Shown in pieces: positions 52,707 to 64,000 of a stretch of 64,000 nucleotides of DNA. The position numbers were made by a program, and so were the translations under genes. The stretch comes from Spinacia oleracea (lineage: Eukaryota > Streptophyta > Magnoliopsida > Caryophyllales > Amaranthaceae), in assembly GCF_020520425.1 (NCBI RefSeq), contig NC_079491.1, positions 20,761,449 to 20,825,448 on the forward strand. Reading direction: 5' to 3'. The notes under the pieces were generated by a model, which saw nothing but the letters and a program-made list of their open reading frames with translations, did not search any database and had not been told where the DNA came from. Positions within the stretch are counted from its first letter, which is position 1. The number at the start of each line of letters is the position of its first letter.

Positions 52707-54302
52707 GTAAGTTTTCCTTATTACCACATTTATTCTTCGTTTAATTTTTCCAGAATGTATCGTATTTTTTTGGCTTATCTTCTTTATGGGTAGTTCATCA
52801 TTCCTACGTCATCTTTATTGTTGCCCAAGACCGCGAATAACATGGAGTTTTAGAACCACTTAATAATATTTCACAACTGACATTTTTTTTCTTCTAAGCA
52901 CCCGGTTCAACTTTAGGGTTAATTCGGATTCGGGATGAGTTTTAGGTGAATAGGTTCCAGTCTTCTCCCAATTGTTGTTGCAGGGATTGAACATGAATTA
53001 TCCCTACTAAGTTCAGCCTCAATCACCACTGAATCAACAAAAATTGGTACAACTGACATCTTTAACGATTCATTGCTTTTTTCCCTTAAAAAAAATATAA
53101 TAAATAATACTTCGTAATAAATAAATAAAAAGAAATTCATTGTTTTTTAACTTGTACCCGGAAGAAAAGAAAAAGTATGTGAGAATATTTTTTAGTAAAC
53201 AAAATATCCCAATTGACAATCAAATATGTATAATAGATCAAACATGAGATCTAAGCCTAGTAATTGGTTAAAATTGAGAATATGTGTATGATAATAAGTG
53301 TCAAATTCGAATCCTCCGACCTTATTTTTAATTTATACGGCCCATTCGCATCAACAAATAGATATGCATGATAGATGGAGACATGTGTGTTATTTTATTT
53401 GAGATTTCATTCTTTTACTAATTTATTTAGGTGTCACGTAACATTGAAAATGGAAGAAGAAAAACGAGAGGATCCACAATACTAACAACTGTAGATCATT
53501 TATTAGACGGGTCTCTAGCCATTTTTTGTACTCACTTGTTAGTTGTCTTATTGCATAATTTGAGTGGTTTAAAAAATAACTAGCTAATCACTATTTTGGG
53601 CGATATCTCGGTAATTATGGCTCTGTTTGTTTTGAAGGAAAACACATCTCTGGAAAATAATTTTTCCATTTCCTTTGTTTATTTAAGGGTGGAAAACAAT
53701 TTTTCTAAAGATGAAAAACAAATTTCTTTAGAGGAAAACTAACTTTCCTCTTGAAATGAAGGAATGCCACATTTTCCACTCCAATCCCTTACAGTTCTTT
53801 TTTTCTCCTCTCATTTCCACTTCTATGTTCTTTTTCTTTATAATTTTTTCTTGTAACGAAACAAACAAAGGAAATTACTTTCCCTTGAAAATTGTTTCCA
53901 TAGTAAATCATTTTCGTTTGAAAATATTTTCCGCCGAAACAAGTGGAGCCTATATGTAATTTGAGAATTTTCCGTCGAAAAAAAAGTAATTTGAGAAATA
54001 ATCGTGATAAAAATTGAGTTAAGTAAAAAGAATTACAATAATTTGATATTTAAATACTTTTTTTTTAGGGGTGATATTTAAATACTTACACATAATATGA
54101 GATAAATATTTCTTTTTTTTAAGGGTGATTAAATAAAAAATTTGGTTAAAAATCTTATGCTCCATTCTTTTCGATTTATTTTGACTGAACTTATCTGAAA
54201 TTAACTGAACTTATCTGAACTTAACTGAACTTATAACTTATTTTGTCTGAAATAAGTCAAAATAAGTCGATCAGAACTGAGCCTTAATATGCTAAATTTA
54301 AA
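52707..54302. other. Non-coding DNA after the MATE exon
   Basis: Searched by eye for MATE exons without success. It contains the MITE at 53619-53950 and, at about 54160-54285, a short hAT-like repeat with AACTTATCTGAA words related to the element at 49188-49842. Confidence 0.5.
53619..53950. mobile_element. hAT-like MITE
   Basis: The left end GGCTCTGTTTGTTTTGAAGG and the complement of the right end GGCTCCACTTGTTTCGGCGG are inverted repeats, and GGAAAA/TTTTCC words recur through the arms. No gene. It resembles the nested MITE at 51060-51406 in style. Confidence 0.65.
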
Positions 54303-54425
54303 CTAGTTTTTACCCCGTGTGATGCACGAGTATCTTAATGTAAAAAACGGTTACATCATTTATGTAATATAAAGTAGGATACATCGTTTATGTAATACTA
54401 GTCTTATATGCACATGCTGCGTGCG
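54303..54425 (-). mobile_element. Two Helitron-like 3' termini in close succession
   Basis: On the minus strand, hairpins CGTG-CATCA-CACG (about 54315-54328) and GCAC-GCAGCAT-GTGC (about 54410-54424) are each followed by CTAG and T (CTAG at 54303-54306 and 54398-54401). This suggests two nested or tandem Helitron ends. Bodies and 5' ends were not fixed. Confidence 0.45.
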
Positions 54426-54684
54426 AGATTATACACAATCAGGTTGACCTTGGCCTGGATGATTTAACTTCATTCGTTGCACCTTTGCCAGATTTCTCTC
54501 CCTCTCCTTTACATGCATACAACATATCATTTTCTTCCATCAATCCGATCAACATACTTGAGTAATAAGTGTTGATAGCATTTATGATAGAATCTCTATT
54601 ATATAATCAATAATCTTTAGCATTTATTTTGTAATTAAATGTAATAATTCGGTTACCATAATTGTAGCTTCCGCTCATTCATTA

Positions 54685-55444
54685 GAGTAAGATTATTGGA
54701 GAGGATTTATATATCCTCTCTTCAACTCTCTCTCCTTTTCTCCTTTTGACACATCATGTTCTCTTTCTTCCACATCATTTCTCACTATCTCCTTCCTCTT
54801 CATTTTCCTATTTCTATTTTTTTCCACACATCAAAGAGGATCCTCTCTTGTTTCCTCTCTCTTACTTTACATACTCCACTATATATTATCTTTCTTATTA
54901 AAATAATTAATTTAGGGATACTTTCAAGTGTTTAAAAAATAAATTAGCCTAATTAATTATTTTTCTATTACTATTGATAAAATAAATCGATTTGTAACCT
55001 TGACAATAATAAATTTTGTTAAAATAACATTAATAATATTACAATACAATACAATGACAGTAATTAACTAACAATGTGTGCTTCAAGTACATCATGAAAA
55101 AGATGCGATGTATGAAATATGGTTAAAATTAGGTTCATTTTATAGAGAAAAAATATATATAATCGTTGGTGTTTTTTTTATTTACAAATAAGTTACCGTT
55201 TCTTATTTATTACCGTTATAAATTTATAACCGCATGTAAATTGTTTAAAACTACCCAATTATTAAATGACACGTAGCTTAATATATCCTCTCCCAATTAC
55301 CATATATCCTCTTCACATGGAGGATATATTGTAATCCTCTACCAAGGTAGTATCCTCTCTTCCATTTCTACATCAAAGAGGATACTACTTTGGAGGAGAG
55401 AGAGTGTAAGGGAGGATGATATATCCTCCCCAATGTTCATGCTC
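54685..55444. mobile_element. PIF/Harbinger-type MITE, 760 bp
   Basis: The ends GAGTAAGATTATTGGAGAGG and, reversed, GAGCATGAACATTGGGGAGG are inverted repeats with ATATATCC following in both. TTA flanks both sides (54682-54684 and 55445-55447). The inside is AT-rich, with the word TATCCTCT repeated in both orientations near the ends. Confidence 0.85.
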
Positions 55445-55447
55445 TTA

Positions 55448-56113
55448 GGAGTGAGAAAATCCTTGCACAGAAGTTCACAGGCCTCGAGTGAACTTCTAAC
55501 ATAGGCTATATGTCTTATTTTTACTTCAACTGTTCAGAATCTTTGATAAAAGCAATCAAAAGCTTAAATTGATAAGTCTATTCCCGATTTTGATATAATT
55601 TCAAAAAGGCCTAAAATCCCACAAAAAAATTACAGTCATCTTTCTCATTCTACCAATATTTTTTGTTTCTAATTTCGCTCACTTGACAATAGTTATACAA
55701 TCTAAGTTAATGCTACATTATGATTCATGCTGGTGTAAAGAACAATCGCATTTTGATCAATCACAATAGTTATCAAATGAGTGATTCAACATGTGCAAGA
55801 ACAACTCTCATATCCCTAACCTCAATTCATTCAATTCTAATCACCTATAAAAATAGGTCATTTTCCTACAAGATTACTTGAAATTCATCAAACCTAGTCA
55901 CAAGTATCACCAAGAATCTAATCTTATACACAAAAATTTCACCTAACCTAATCACAAACACCAAAATCCACCTAACCTAGTCATTAAACACCAAAATTTC
56001 AACTTCAATACAAAATTAACCAACCAAATCCATCATCAACATCATGCATCATGATCAAAAACAACAAACATAATAATCAAATCAAATTAAATGGAAGAAA
56101 AGGTAAATATCAC
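55448..56113. other. Putative intron of the DUF7054-like gene
   Basis: If the exon at 56114-56333 belongs to a working gene, this is its intron on the minus strand. It holds tandem words around CACCTAACCTAGTCA (55900-56000). No second exon was recognised. Confidence 0.4.
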
Positions 56114-56333
56114 CTGATCCGGCAATAGGGCAATAATGAAGGAAATCATTGAGATTCGAGCCAAGAATAAGAAGACGACCTTCACGAGCATAATATTTCA
56201 ACGCCATATCAATCACATAAGCCACAATCTCCCTCTTATTCACCATAAACCTCAAAGGGCCCGCGCTTCCAACCACGTTAACAGATTTTAACACCCGATT
56301 ATCCTTCGCATTCTTCTGCTTGCTTAGCAACAT
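56114..56333 (-). CDS. Exon 1 of an At4g22758-like (DUF7054) protein, partial
   Basis: From ATG at 56333 the frame reads 73 residues plus one base to a GT donor at 56113-56112. It starts MLLSKQKNAKDNRVL, continues SVNVVGSAGPLRFMVN and ends with LNDFLHYCPIAGS. This is the conserved start of a plant family of unknown function often annotated as At4g22758-like. Relatives end with a short second exon containing a GSFGARNFVLCKK-like motif. That exon was not found in the 3.4 kb to the left up to the MATE exon. The gene may have a long intron or be truncated by the transposons there. Confidence 0.75.
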
Positions 56334-57218
56334 TTTTTTTTCGATATTTGATTTTTAAAAAATTCTCTCACATAAAAAACAATAACTAAAAATTGATTTG
56401 TAATAAAATAAAAACAGAGGATTTGTTTTCTCAAATCAAAATAATAATTTCAAAATTTTCCAGATCGAAAAATTGATTGATTGAACTATATCGTAATTTG
56501 GGGATTTAGGATCAAGGCTAAGGCAACGGTAGTACTAGCCTTCCATGCAAGAACAGAAAGCGAAAGAAGAAGCAGAGGGAGAGGGAGTGAGCGACGATCT
56601 CCCTTAATTGTAGCTTCCACCCATTTCTGTTTTTTTTTTAATAATTTGTTTTTCAATTACCAAGGGTATAATGGACTATACTAAGTGGGACAACAAAAAT
56701 GGTTTTACGAAAATAACCTCAACTCTTCACGTATATAACAGAGATAAAGTAGGATACGCAGATTTTGAAAAAATAAAATGTGAAGTGTTGTGGGATCTTT
56801 TACGGTGATGACGTGTCACGCGTTCCTCGGAGGTATCAAGTATGAGCTGGCACGAACTTCTGGCAACCTGCAAAACAAGAATATTCCCGTAGGAATATTC
56901 CCTCCGATGCCTAAGTAAGTATAGGCTAGGGAGAGAAGTAATTTTAGAGAGAAGGCAGAGCTAAAATAGTTTAGGTAGGTGAGAATTAATTGAATGCCCC
57001 TTCTACCTAGGGATCTGCACTATTTATAGTGCTAGGGTTTCTTGGAAATTGATCCCTCATTCCTACTTGCATGATTGGATGCTTTGTAAGATTGGGACAC
57101 GTGTCCGATAGTAGGAGACTTGATTAGACCTGGTGGGCCTCTTGAGCGTGGGCTTTTAGGCATAATGGATCAGGATCCTTCCAGGCAAATAGGTCTCATG
57201 ACCTAGTGATGGGTCTTG
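56334..57218. other. Upstream flank and probable repeat remnant
   Basis: 56334-56640 is the likely 5' UTR and promoter of the DUF7054-like gene. From 56690 the sequence changes character (GATGACGTGTCACGCGTTCC, TCCCGTAGGAATATTCCCTC, CTATTTATAGTGC) and resembles an LTR promoter region, but no boundaries were found. Confidence 0.4.
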
Positions 57219-58201
57219 TGTAACACCCTAATAATTCATTGCTTTTATAAAATCATTTTCCAACTTAAAATAAAGGAATTACTAAAGTATTACCGCCACC
57301 GTGATAACGGTTAAGGCTATTACCAGAATTACGCAACGGAATTTAATGTCAACTAACTTTTGAAAACATAATTAATAAATATCGAGGCCTCCTACAATTT
57401 GGAACCATACTGGCCCAAAACCCAAAGTATAAATAATTTAAACATTTCAAACATAATTAAAGTAAAGTTAAATAGTTCAAAATACGAAAACATGCAACTC
57501 TCTCGATCATCCCAAGCCACATGATTCCGATCAACCAACCTGCTATTTTATTCTACTCCCCATCAATGCAAGTGCAAATGGTAGATCATCATAGGGTCAT
57601 TAAGGCAAAGCCCATGACCAGAACACACAAAGCACGTAGTCAGCAAAAGCTGAGTACTTACAAGAATAGAGTGAGATGAAACTAATACATGCATCACTCG
57701 CTAAGTACTAATCATCATGCGAAAGCCATATAATAATTAACAACCTATCATGAATACAAGACTCGACACTTGACTCGACTCTTGACTCACAATTTAATTA
57801 GAATAAGCTTCGAACGGGCCAAAAGAATATTCTACAAAGGGAAAAGGTGATGGGAGCCAACCATACACCAAATAATAAATAATAAAATCGGGCCATACCG
57901 AGTGTCGGGCCATACCGACGGAATTCCTGCGCATAATATAAATGAAACAACGTCTTGTATCATTAGTAGGAGTACGAGCTTTCCGGCAAGACTCCCCCCA
58001 TTGTTCATACTCAAGGTATATACGTTCCAAGAGTTTTGAAGCTTGTTCTGGTTGCAGTTTACGTTTATTAATATTTTATTAAAGGCGAACTCAAGACTCA
58101 CCCATCATGCACACATACAATTAATAAACAACAACCAAAACAATCTTATTTTAAATGCTTTAGAACTTGTGATCAACGAAGAAAAACACTTGTGATATTA
58201 C
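57219..58201 (-). mobile_element. LTR fragment, copy 3 of the 22389-25265 family
   Basis: It begins TGTAACACCCTAATAATT, the reverse complement of the end of the LTR at 22389-25265, and continues to match it in reverse through AAGCACGTAGTCAGCAAAAG and TATATACGTTCCAAGAGTTT. The match stops at 58201, where another retrotransposon begins, so it was cut by that insertion or by a deletion. Confidence 0.85.
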
Positions 58202-58990
58202 TGATAGGTTGTCGTACACCTGTCAAAAATAAAATCCTAACGAATCCTCCTAACAATGTAGTAGGGTAAGTAGGGTCGAATCCACAGAGAGATGGCTATT
58301 TAAATCTAGCTTTCAAAGTACGGTGAAACTAACGATGTCACGAAATTTAGGATTGAAGGTTTAAACTAAAATAAAAAGGAAAACAAATTAAAAGATCTAG
58401 GGCAATGGTTCACCATGTTTATAGTTCAAAATCAATCAAAACATCATCAACAATTCAAGTATTCAGAGTATCTAGAGCACGAGTTAATCCTACGGTCGGG
58501 TCTTAACGCTCTCAATTCAACATATGCAGTACGGTCGCTAACATAATCAGAATTGCTAGTTGTAGGTAAGCTTCTAAAATTTGATCTTTCGATTCTAAAT
58601 CCTATTAGCATGATTTAATCAAACAATTGATCAGATTGCAAAGATTAACAATATAAACCTAATCAACTAGAAATATCAATGAATAATCAAACCATCAACA
58701 ATAATAATAAGGATTCATAATATAAACATGGATTCCCAAACCCTAGAAAGCGAACTACTCAATCATGAAATAAACAATGAAAACCAAATCTAAGAATGAA
58801 AACATAATTAAAAGCAATAAATAAAATAAAGAGAAAATTCGATAATACCTCAAAGAGTTACATTAATGGAGTTTGAAGAAAATCTAGGGTTCACGAAGGA
58901 GAAGAGAAAAAGAATGTGAAAGAGGAGTTCTAAGGGAATTGAAAACGTAAAGGAAAATAAAAAGCATGAGGGAAAAATAATTCCCTTCAA

Positions 58991-59000
58991 GTATTTATAG
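58991..59000 (-). promoter_or_regulatory. Putative TATA box in the LTR
   Basis: CTATAAATAC on the minus strand, repeated in the other LTR at 63744-63753. It lies about 910 bp into the LTR, a usual distance for a long U3. Confidence 0.6.
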
Positions 59001-59146
59001 TTTTCTATTTTCTAAAATAAAAAGTAAATATAAGAAAATAAGAAAATAAAGTAGAAGTCGTCAATGATTGGTCGAGGGCGTGATGACGTGGCGATGAAAA
59101 ACCCGACGGCGAGAGAGACGTACGCAATGTGGTATTCGTCGACTTG

Positions 59147-59450
59147 GGTGCACTGTGGGCGCAGCCTTGCGCTGTGAGCAGACCAGCAACCGCTTAGTGA
59201 AGCGTGAGTGAGATGTGGGCGCAGCGATGTTGCTGTGGGCGCATCACTTGGGCTGTGGGCGCATCGAAGAAGAAAATGTGAGCTGTGGGCGCAGCACATC
59301 GCTGTGAGCAGGTCAGGCGCTTGGCAATGCTAGCGAGGGAGTGATGTGGGCGCAGCGCGCTCAGGTACCTCGCAGCTAGGGGGATGTGGGCGCATCGTTG
59401 TGAGATGAGGGCGCAGCGTTGTGGGCTGTGGGCGCATCTCACATTCGTGT
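59147..59450. repeat. Minisatellite-like cluster in LTR U3
   Basis: About a dozen copies of GCTGTGGGCGCAGC or close forms (TGTGGGCGCATC) occur at irregular spacing. The word is a near palindrome (GCTG/CAGC arms). A matching cluster starts at 63900 in the other LTR. Confidence 0.85.
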
Positions 59451-59911
59451 CACCTTTGTTTATGTCATAACTCTCGTTCTACAATGCCCCTAGGGACGTG
59501 TGACCTATCGTTGGAAAGCTCTTTAAGTCTACTTTCTAGCCCAATTAAAATCGTCTCATTTTGATATGTAGAACTTGAGAAATCATCAAAAGAGTGAACG
59601 CTTGTCCGATTTGATGCTTAGAAAAATAACGTTTAGCTTCATTGTTGACTCAAGATTATTTCTAGAGACATGTAGTGATCCTCAAGTCAACATCTCATCC
59701 GTTCATCATCCAAATCAACTATGAACACTCCGAAAGCATCCAAATGATCATAAAATCACCTGAAATATTAAAGAAAACACAAACGGGGCGTAATAGAGTA
59801 CAATAACGACAACTTATGCAAATGTGACTCTAAATGCAACTAAAATGAGATGAATGCCTAGAAATGCAACCTAAAAGCGCCTAAAATACCCTATACAAAT
59901 AAGATTCATCA

Positions 59912-59925
59912 AATTCCCCCAAGCT
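59912..59925 (-). other. Polypurine tract
   Basis: On the minus strand AGCTTGGGGGAATT lies directly before the LTR start TGATGAATC. The same AGCTTGGGGGAG phrase recurs at about 60783 and 61434 in the internal region. Confidence 0.7.
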
Positions 59926-61733
59926 AGACTGTTGCTTGTCCCCAAGCAACACTAAATCGAAGACAGAGAAATGAGACACACACATGACTTTCAATGAACC
60001 TGAACAAACCTACTCAACTCTCGGGTAAACAATTAAACAAAGTTATTGAGACAGAAATTTAGCTCGGATACAAATAGAACCACGAGACATCATGATCCAC
60101 AATTGAAACAACCAAGCTTAGCCACAAACTGTTCTCAATCAAGCTAGTCGTCGCCGCATACCTTGTAGAATATAAATATATGATGCAACATGGGGTAAGA
60201 TGACAATAGCAAGAAACAATTTTTGCTCAATCACAAAATAAACATGCCGATCAAGAGGTCTTTATAATAAGCTTGTAATGGGGCTAGGTAAAAAGAAAGG
60301 ATAGGACATAATTTGGGTAAAAGTGAGAGTAATGTCCAACTTGGGGAGCAAAGGTGAACTATATGTGTCGGCGTGATAATGCCGAAAATCCAACTCCATC
60401 GAACCATGAACTCGAACAATCAACCAAGTTATAACCAAGGGGAAGAACATAATATAATGTCAATGATCTTTCTTCAATCCCCTTTCCTTGCCTTCAAATT
60501 ATATACAAGAACGAAAGACATACATTTTTTTGATTTTTCTTTGATTTTCTCTTTGATTTTCTTTTTTTTTTCTTTTTTTTTTCTATTTTTTCGTGTATGA
60601 AAATGAAACTAAATAATGAAATCGAAAGTACATAAATAAATCTAATGCTAACTGTTACAAGCTTGGGTGCCAACAATAATATACACCATTTCTGAACCAC
60701 AAATCCAAACATAGCCTAACCACGAACTATTGGCTTAGTGTGCCAATCAATCAACATCAATGAAACCATTACGAACACCGAAGCTCCCCCAAGCTAGACT
60801 CGGGACAAGTAACCAACGGGGCTAATAAGGCTCAATTTTGTGGAGTTAAAAGAATAAACGGACAAGGCTACAACATGGGTATGAAAGGCAGGAACTGATG
60901 TTTCTAAATTCGTCTGAAGGCTTCCTAAGAGAATGGCCTCTGTCATACGCGGCATGCGTGAGTTGCAACTAAGCTACTAATGAATCTCAAGCCAAAATCA
61001 TACGGTAACAAGTCACATCAATCACACAAACACATAGTAAGGTGACCTACAAGATAATTGGCTAGCTATTCTTGACACGAGACCAACATCTTACCGCATA
61101 CCATTCAATTGGTTCACACAATGCCAAGCAGTTATCAATGTATAACATGACCGACTGAATTTCAGAATCATAACTAAGTTTAAAAGAAGCTCAAGAGAGT
61201 CAAATAAAGCCCAAACACGGTTTGAAAGTCGAATGCAGGACACAAAGGCGCACGAATGAAAATGAAATGCAACTAGAATAAAATATTAATATTAAGAAAG
61301 CAATACATTTTTTTCGTTGTACGTAAACTCCCACCCCTAGTGAGTGGTACAAAGCGCACAACACCTATTAAACAATAAAACTAGACTAAAGTGCAACTAA
61401 CATGCGCAAACTGATGATGACAAATATCCTCCCCCAAGCTAAACAACACATTGTCCTCAATGTGAACAAAGAGGATGCAAAAAACAACATGAGAATAGGG
61501 GAGAAAGACAACTCACAAACAAGGAGCTTAGCACCAAAGGCTTTTGACGTCACTGCCATGATGTGGAAATGAAACTAGCCAAGAAACCTGACAATGCTTG
61601 TACCTAGAGAGATATTTCGTCACTTAAGCACACATTAGGTGGTTAGTAATAAAAAAAGGAATTAAAACAGTAAGCCAGGTTGCCTCCCGGTAAGCGCTGG
61701 TTTTTAAGGTCCCGCTCGACCCTACTCAAATTG
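59926..61733 (-). other. Internal non-coding region of the retrotransposon
   Basis: No pol-like frame is present. There is a T-rich block at 60521-60590. Close to the end of the gag frame is GCTTACCGGGAGGCAACC on the minus strand (61679-61696), a phrase familiar from Athila-type elements. Confidence 0.5.
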
Positions 61734-62828
61734 TTAATCAGAAGAATCCAACGCCTTTAGTAATTTATCAAATGCCCCTGCAAACATGTCATTGAGCACT
61801 ACATATGGCTTAATTAAAACCACATTAATCCTCTCAAATAGGGTATTAGATAAACAAGCAGAAAAATCAAAAGAAAAAGAAAAACAGTTAGAAGAAAGAG
61901 AAGAAAAATCAAAAGAAAAAGAAGAATGTTTACAACTTCCCTCTAATTGCTCCTCGGGCAATGTAAACGATTTAGAATGAGCATCAAGGTCGGTAAGGTC
62001 AAATGTATCTTGGAATGGAGACCTATTGATAAAGTTCGAAAGACTTAACATGGGGGATGAAGGAACAAGATCAAGCCTCCGCGAGAACGGGACATAGGTG
62101 GGAGGAGATATAGGCTCAACATTAATGCTTTTACCTATAATTCCACCCTCGTGAATTAACTTGTCACTAAAATCTTCAACCAAAAGTTTCGCAACCTATG
62201 GTTTCTCAACCAAAGATTCTACAACCTTTAGCGATTCTTCATCCTCCAAAGTCTCCGTTATGTCCAACGTTTCCTCATCAGTACCAAAAGTCAAATGACA
62301 ACCTTCCTCTAATGAACTAACATTCTCAACAAATCCACCATCATCATCATCATCATTATAAAGGATTTTCATGTCACAATAAGATGGTTCGAGTTGGAAA
62401 TTTTGCATATCAAATCGAAGGAAAGGGTTGACAGTACTAACATATGACTCGTTATAGGGACAAAGAGAAGTATCATGGTCATGACAATGACAATAAGAAC
62501 AATAATACGGGGGAGGGGTGTGAGTTTGAGGAATAGGAAAAGAGAAATTTTGCAGAATAGGTTCAACAAACATTGTCATCTCCCACTCATATGTATCCCT
62601 AACTAATTGCTCAATCAAATCCCAACACTCTTCTGGAGTCTTCTCCGCAAATATATAACTACTCATGGAATCCAACACAAATCTTGTATCTTCATTCAAT
62701 CCCTCATAAATCACCATACATAGTTCCCATTGTTCAAAAATATGATTTGGACCAAGAAAATCTCCAAGCCTATAATAATATCTCCAAAACACTTCATTCT
62801 CAAATTGAGGAAAACAAATAGAAGCCAT
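61734..62828 (-). pseudogene. Gag-like protein interrupted by one in-frame TAG
   Basis: A frame from ATG at 62828 runs 210 codons to a TAG at 62198-62196, then stays open in the same frame to 61734. Residues 15-85 (FWRYYYRLGDF, FEQWELCMVIYEGLN, PEECWDLIEQL) resemble the capsid part of Athila-type gag. C110, C113, H118 and C123 form a perfect CX2CX4HX4C zinc knuckle. After it come an Asp-run (DDDDD) and acidic repeats. Either the stop is a recent inactivating mutation or the product is a 210-residue gag with a separate tail. No polymerase follows. Confidence 0.75.
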
Positions 62829-62931
62829 TTTATATTAAAAAAAAAAAGGGAAATTTTATACACAAACGAAAAAAAATATATACAATGTAGCCTCACCAAA
62901 AATAAAAGCTAAAAAGAAAAATAAAACCGTC

Positions 62932-62949
62932 TCCCCGGCAACGGCGCCA
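62932..62949 (-). other. Primer-binding site, tRNA-Asp type
   Basis: On the minus strand TGGCGCCGTTGCCGGGGA lies five bases after the end of the right-hand LTR. This is the PBS commonly assigned to tRNA-Asp in Athila/Tat-type plant retrotransposons (from general knowledge). Confidence 0.85.
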
Positions 62950-62954
62950 AAATT

Positions 62955-64000
62955 TGATAGGTTGTCGTACACCTGTCAAAAATAAAATCCTAACGAATCC
63001 TCCTAACAATGTAGTAGGGTAAGTAGGGTCGAATCCACAGAGAGATGGCTATTTAAATCTAGCTTTCAAAGTACGGTGAAACTAACGATGTCACGAAATT
63101 TAGGATTGAAGGTTTAAACTAAAATAAAAAGGAAAACAAATTAAAAGATCTAGGGCAATGGTTCACCATGTTTATAGTTCAAAATCAATCAAAACATCAT
63201 CAACAATTCAAGTATTCAGAGTATCTAGAGCACGAGTTAATCCTACGGTCGGGTCTTAACGCTCTCAATTCAACATATGCAGTACGGTCGCTAACATAAT
63301 CAGAATTGCTAGTTGTAGGTAAGCTTCTAAAATTTGATCTTTCGATTCTAAATCCTATTAGCATGATTTAATCAAACAATTGATCAGATTGCAAAGATTA
63401 ACAATATAAACCTAATCAACTAGAAATATCAATGAATAATCAAACCATCAACAATAATAATAAGGATTCATAATATAAACATGGATTCCCAAACCCTAGA
63501 AAGCGAACTACTCAATCATGAAATAAACAATGAAAACCAAATCTAAGAATGAAAACATAATTAAAAGCAATAAATAAAATAAAGAGAAAATTCGATAATA
63601 CCTCAAAGAGTTACATTAATGGAGTTTGAAGAAAATCTAGGGTTCACGAAGGAGAAGAGAAAAAGAATGTGAAAGAGGAGTTCTAAGGGAATTGAAAACG
63701 TAAAGGAAAATAAAAAGCATGAGGGAAAAATAATTCCCTTCAAGTATTTATAGTTTTCTATTTTCTAAAATAAAAAGTAAATATAAGAAAATAAGAAAAT
63801 AAAGTAGAAGTCGGCAATGATTGGTCGAGGGCGTGATGGCGTGGCGATGAAAAACCCGACGGCGAGAGAGACGTACGCAATGTGGTATTCGTCGACTTGG
63901 GCGCACTGTGGGCGCAGCCTTGCGCTGTGAGCAGGCCAGCAACCGCTTAGTGAAGCGTGAGTGAGATGTGGGCGCAGCGATGTTGCCGTGGGCGCAGCAC
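62955..64000 (-). repeat. 5' LTR of the retrotransposon, cut by the window end
   Basis: It matches 58202-59247 over 1046 bases with only about six differences noticed by eye, most after 63800. By comparison with the other copy it should continue to about position 64664. Confidence 0.88.

Larger units (their letters stand above)
58202..59911 (-). repeat. 3' LTR of the gag-only retrotransposon
   Basis: It is 1.71 kb long with TG...CA ends. On the minus strand it has a TATA-like CTATAAATAC (59000-58991), giving a plausible U3-R border. The U3 part contains a cluster of GCTGTGGGCGCAGC-type words at 59147-59450. Confidence 0.88.
58202..64000 (-). mobile_element. Non-autonomous gag-only LTR retrotransposon, Athila-like, minus strand
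   Basis: Two near-identical long direct repeats (58202-59911 and 62955 to beyond the window end) start TGATAGG on the plus strand. On the minus strand they read TGATGAATC...CCTATCA. Next to the right LTR is a primer-binding site (62932-62949). Next to the left LTR is a purine tract, so the element is read right to left. The internal 3 kb encodes only a gag-like protein. No protease, reverse transcriptase or integrase is seen, so it must depend on partners. The PBS type and gag pattern suggest an Athila-like gypsy relative. Confidence 0.88.

Noticed and set aside
56481-56684. 67-residue plus-strand frame beside the DUF7054-like exon
   Set aside because: It covers the 5' UTR and promoter of the minus-strand gene and is rich in Arg/Ser from a GA-rich tract.
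59926-61733. Search for protease, reverse transcriptase or integrase in the retrotransposon
   Set aside because: No frame of sufficient length or with catalytic motifs is present in the internal region.

Overview
The window is nuclear DNA of a flowering plant, most likely a eudicot. Genes are split by GT-AG introns, intergenic DNA is AT-rich and full of plant transposon families, and the proteins read as close plant orthologues. The repeat style would fit Amaranthaceae or other Caryophyllales, but that is a guess. No bacterial, organellar or CRISPR features are seen.

Host genes, left to right: (1) 2385-12496 (+), the last 15 exons of a DExH-box RNA helicase of the DExH3/DHX36 type, with its N-terminal exon(s) outside the window. 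(2) 27938-31127 (+), a complete six-exon CGI121/TPRKB subunit of the KEOPS tRNA-modification complex. (3) 40125-43257 (+), a complete MATE/DETOXIFICATION transporter. (4) 45100-50455 (-), a complete plastid prephenate/aspartate aminotransferase (PAT). (5) 52476-52706 (+), exon 1 of a second MATE gene with no later exons in view. (6) 56114-56333 (-), exon 1 of an At4g22758-like (DUF7054) protein.

Transposable DNA fills most of the rest. At 14-26 kb there are Mutator-like elements (one almost entirely CCGA-type repeats), two solo LTRs of one family, Helitron ends, and a NAM/Myb-like gene cut in two by a solo LTR. At 31-32 kb one Stowaway MITE sits inside another. At 32929-40079 lies a 7.15 kb mariner-like element with matching terminal inverted repeats, TA target duplications and an uninterrupted DD39D transposase. 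At 50.8 kb is a short deletion derivative (MITE) carrying both of its ends. At 57-64 kb an LTR fragment is followed by a gag-only LTR retrotransposon on the minus strand, whose 5' LTR runs off the window.

The most unusual part is inside the mariner element (35.2-37.3 kb). Between a small two-exon gene and the transposase is an array of at least eleven imperfect hairpins. Three of them share an identical loop but have different stems whose changes are compensated on the opposite arm. The residual non-Watson-Crick pairs are nearly all G:U when read as plus-strand RNA. Five modules of about 150 nt are framed by box C-like (RTGATGA) and box D-like (CTGA or TTGA) motifs. This looks like structured RNA carried by a DNA transposon, and is the best candidate here for something undescribed.
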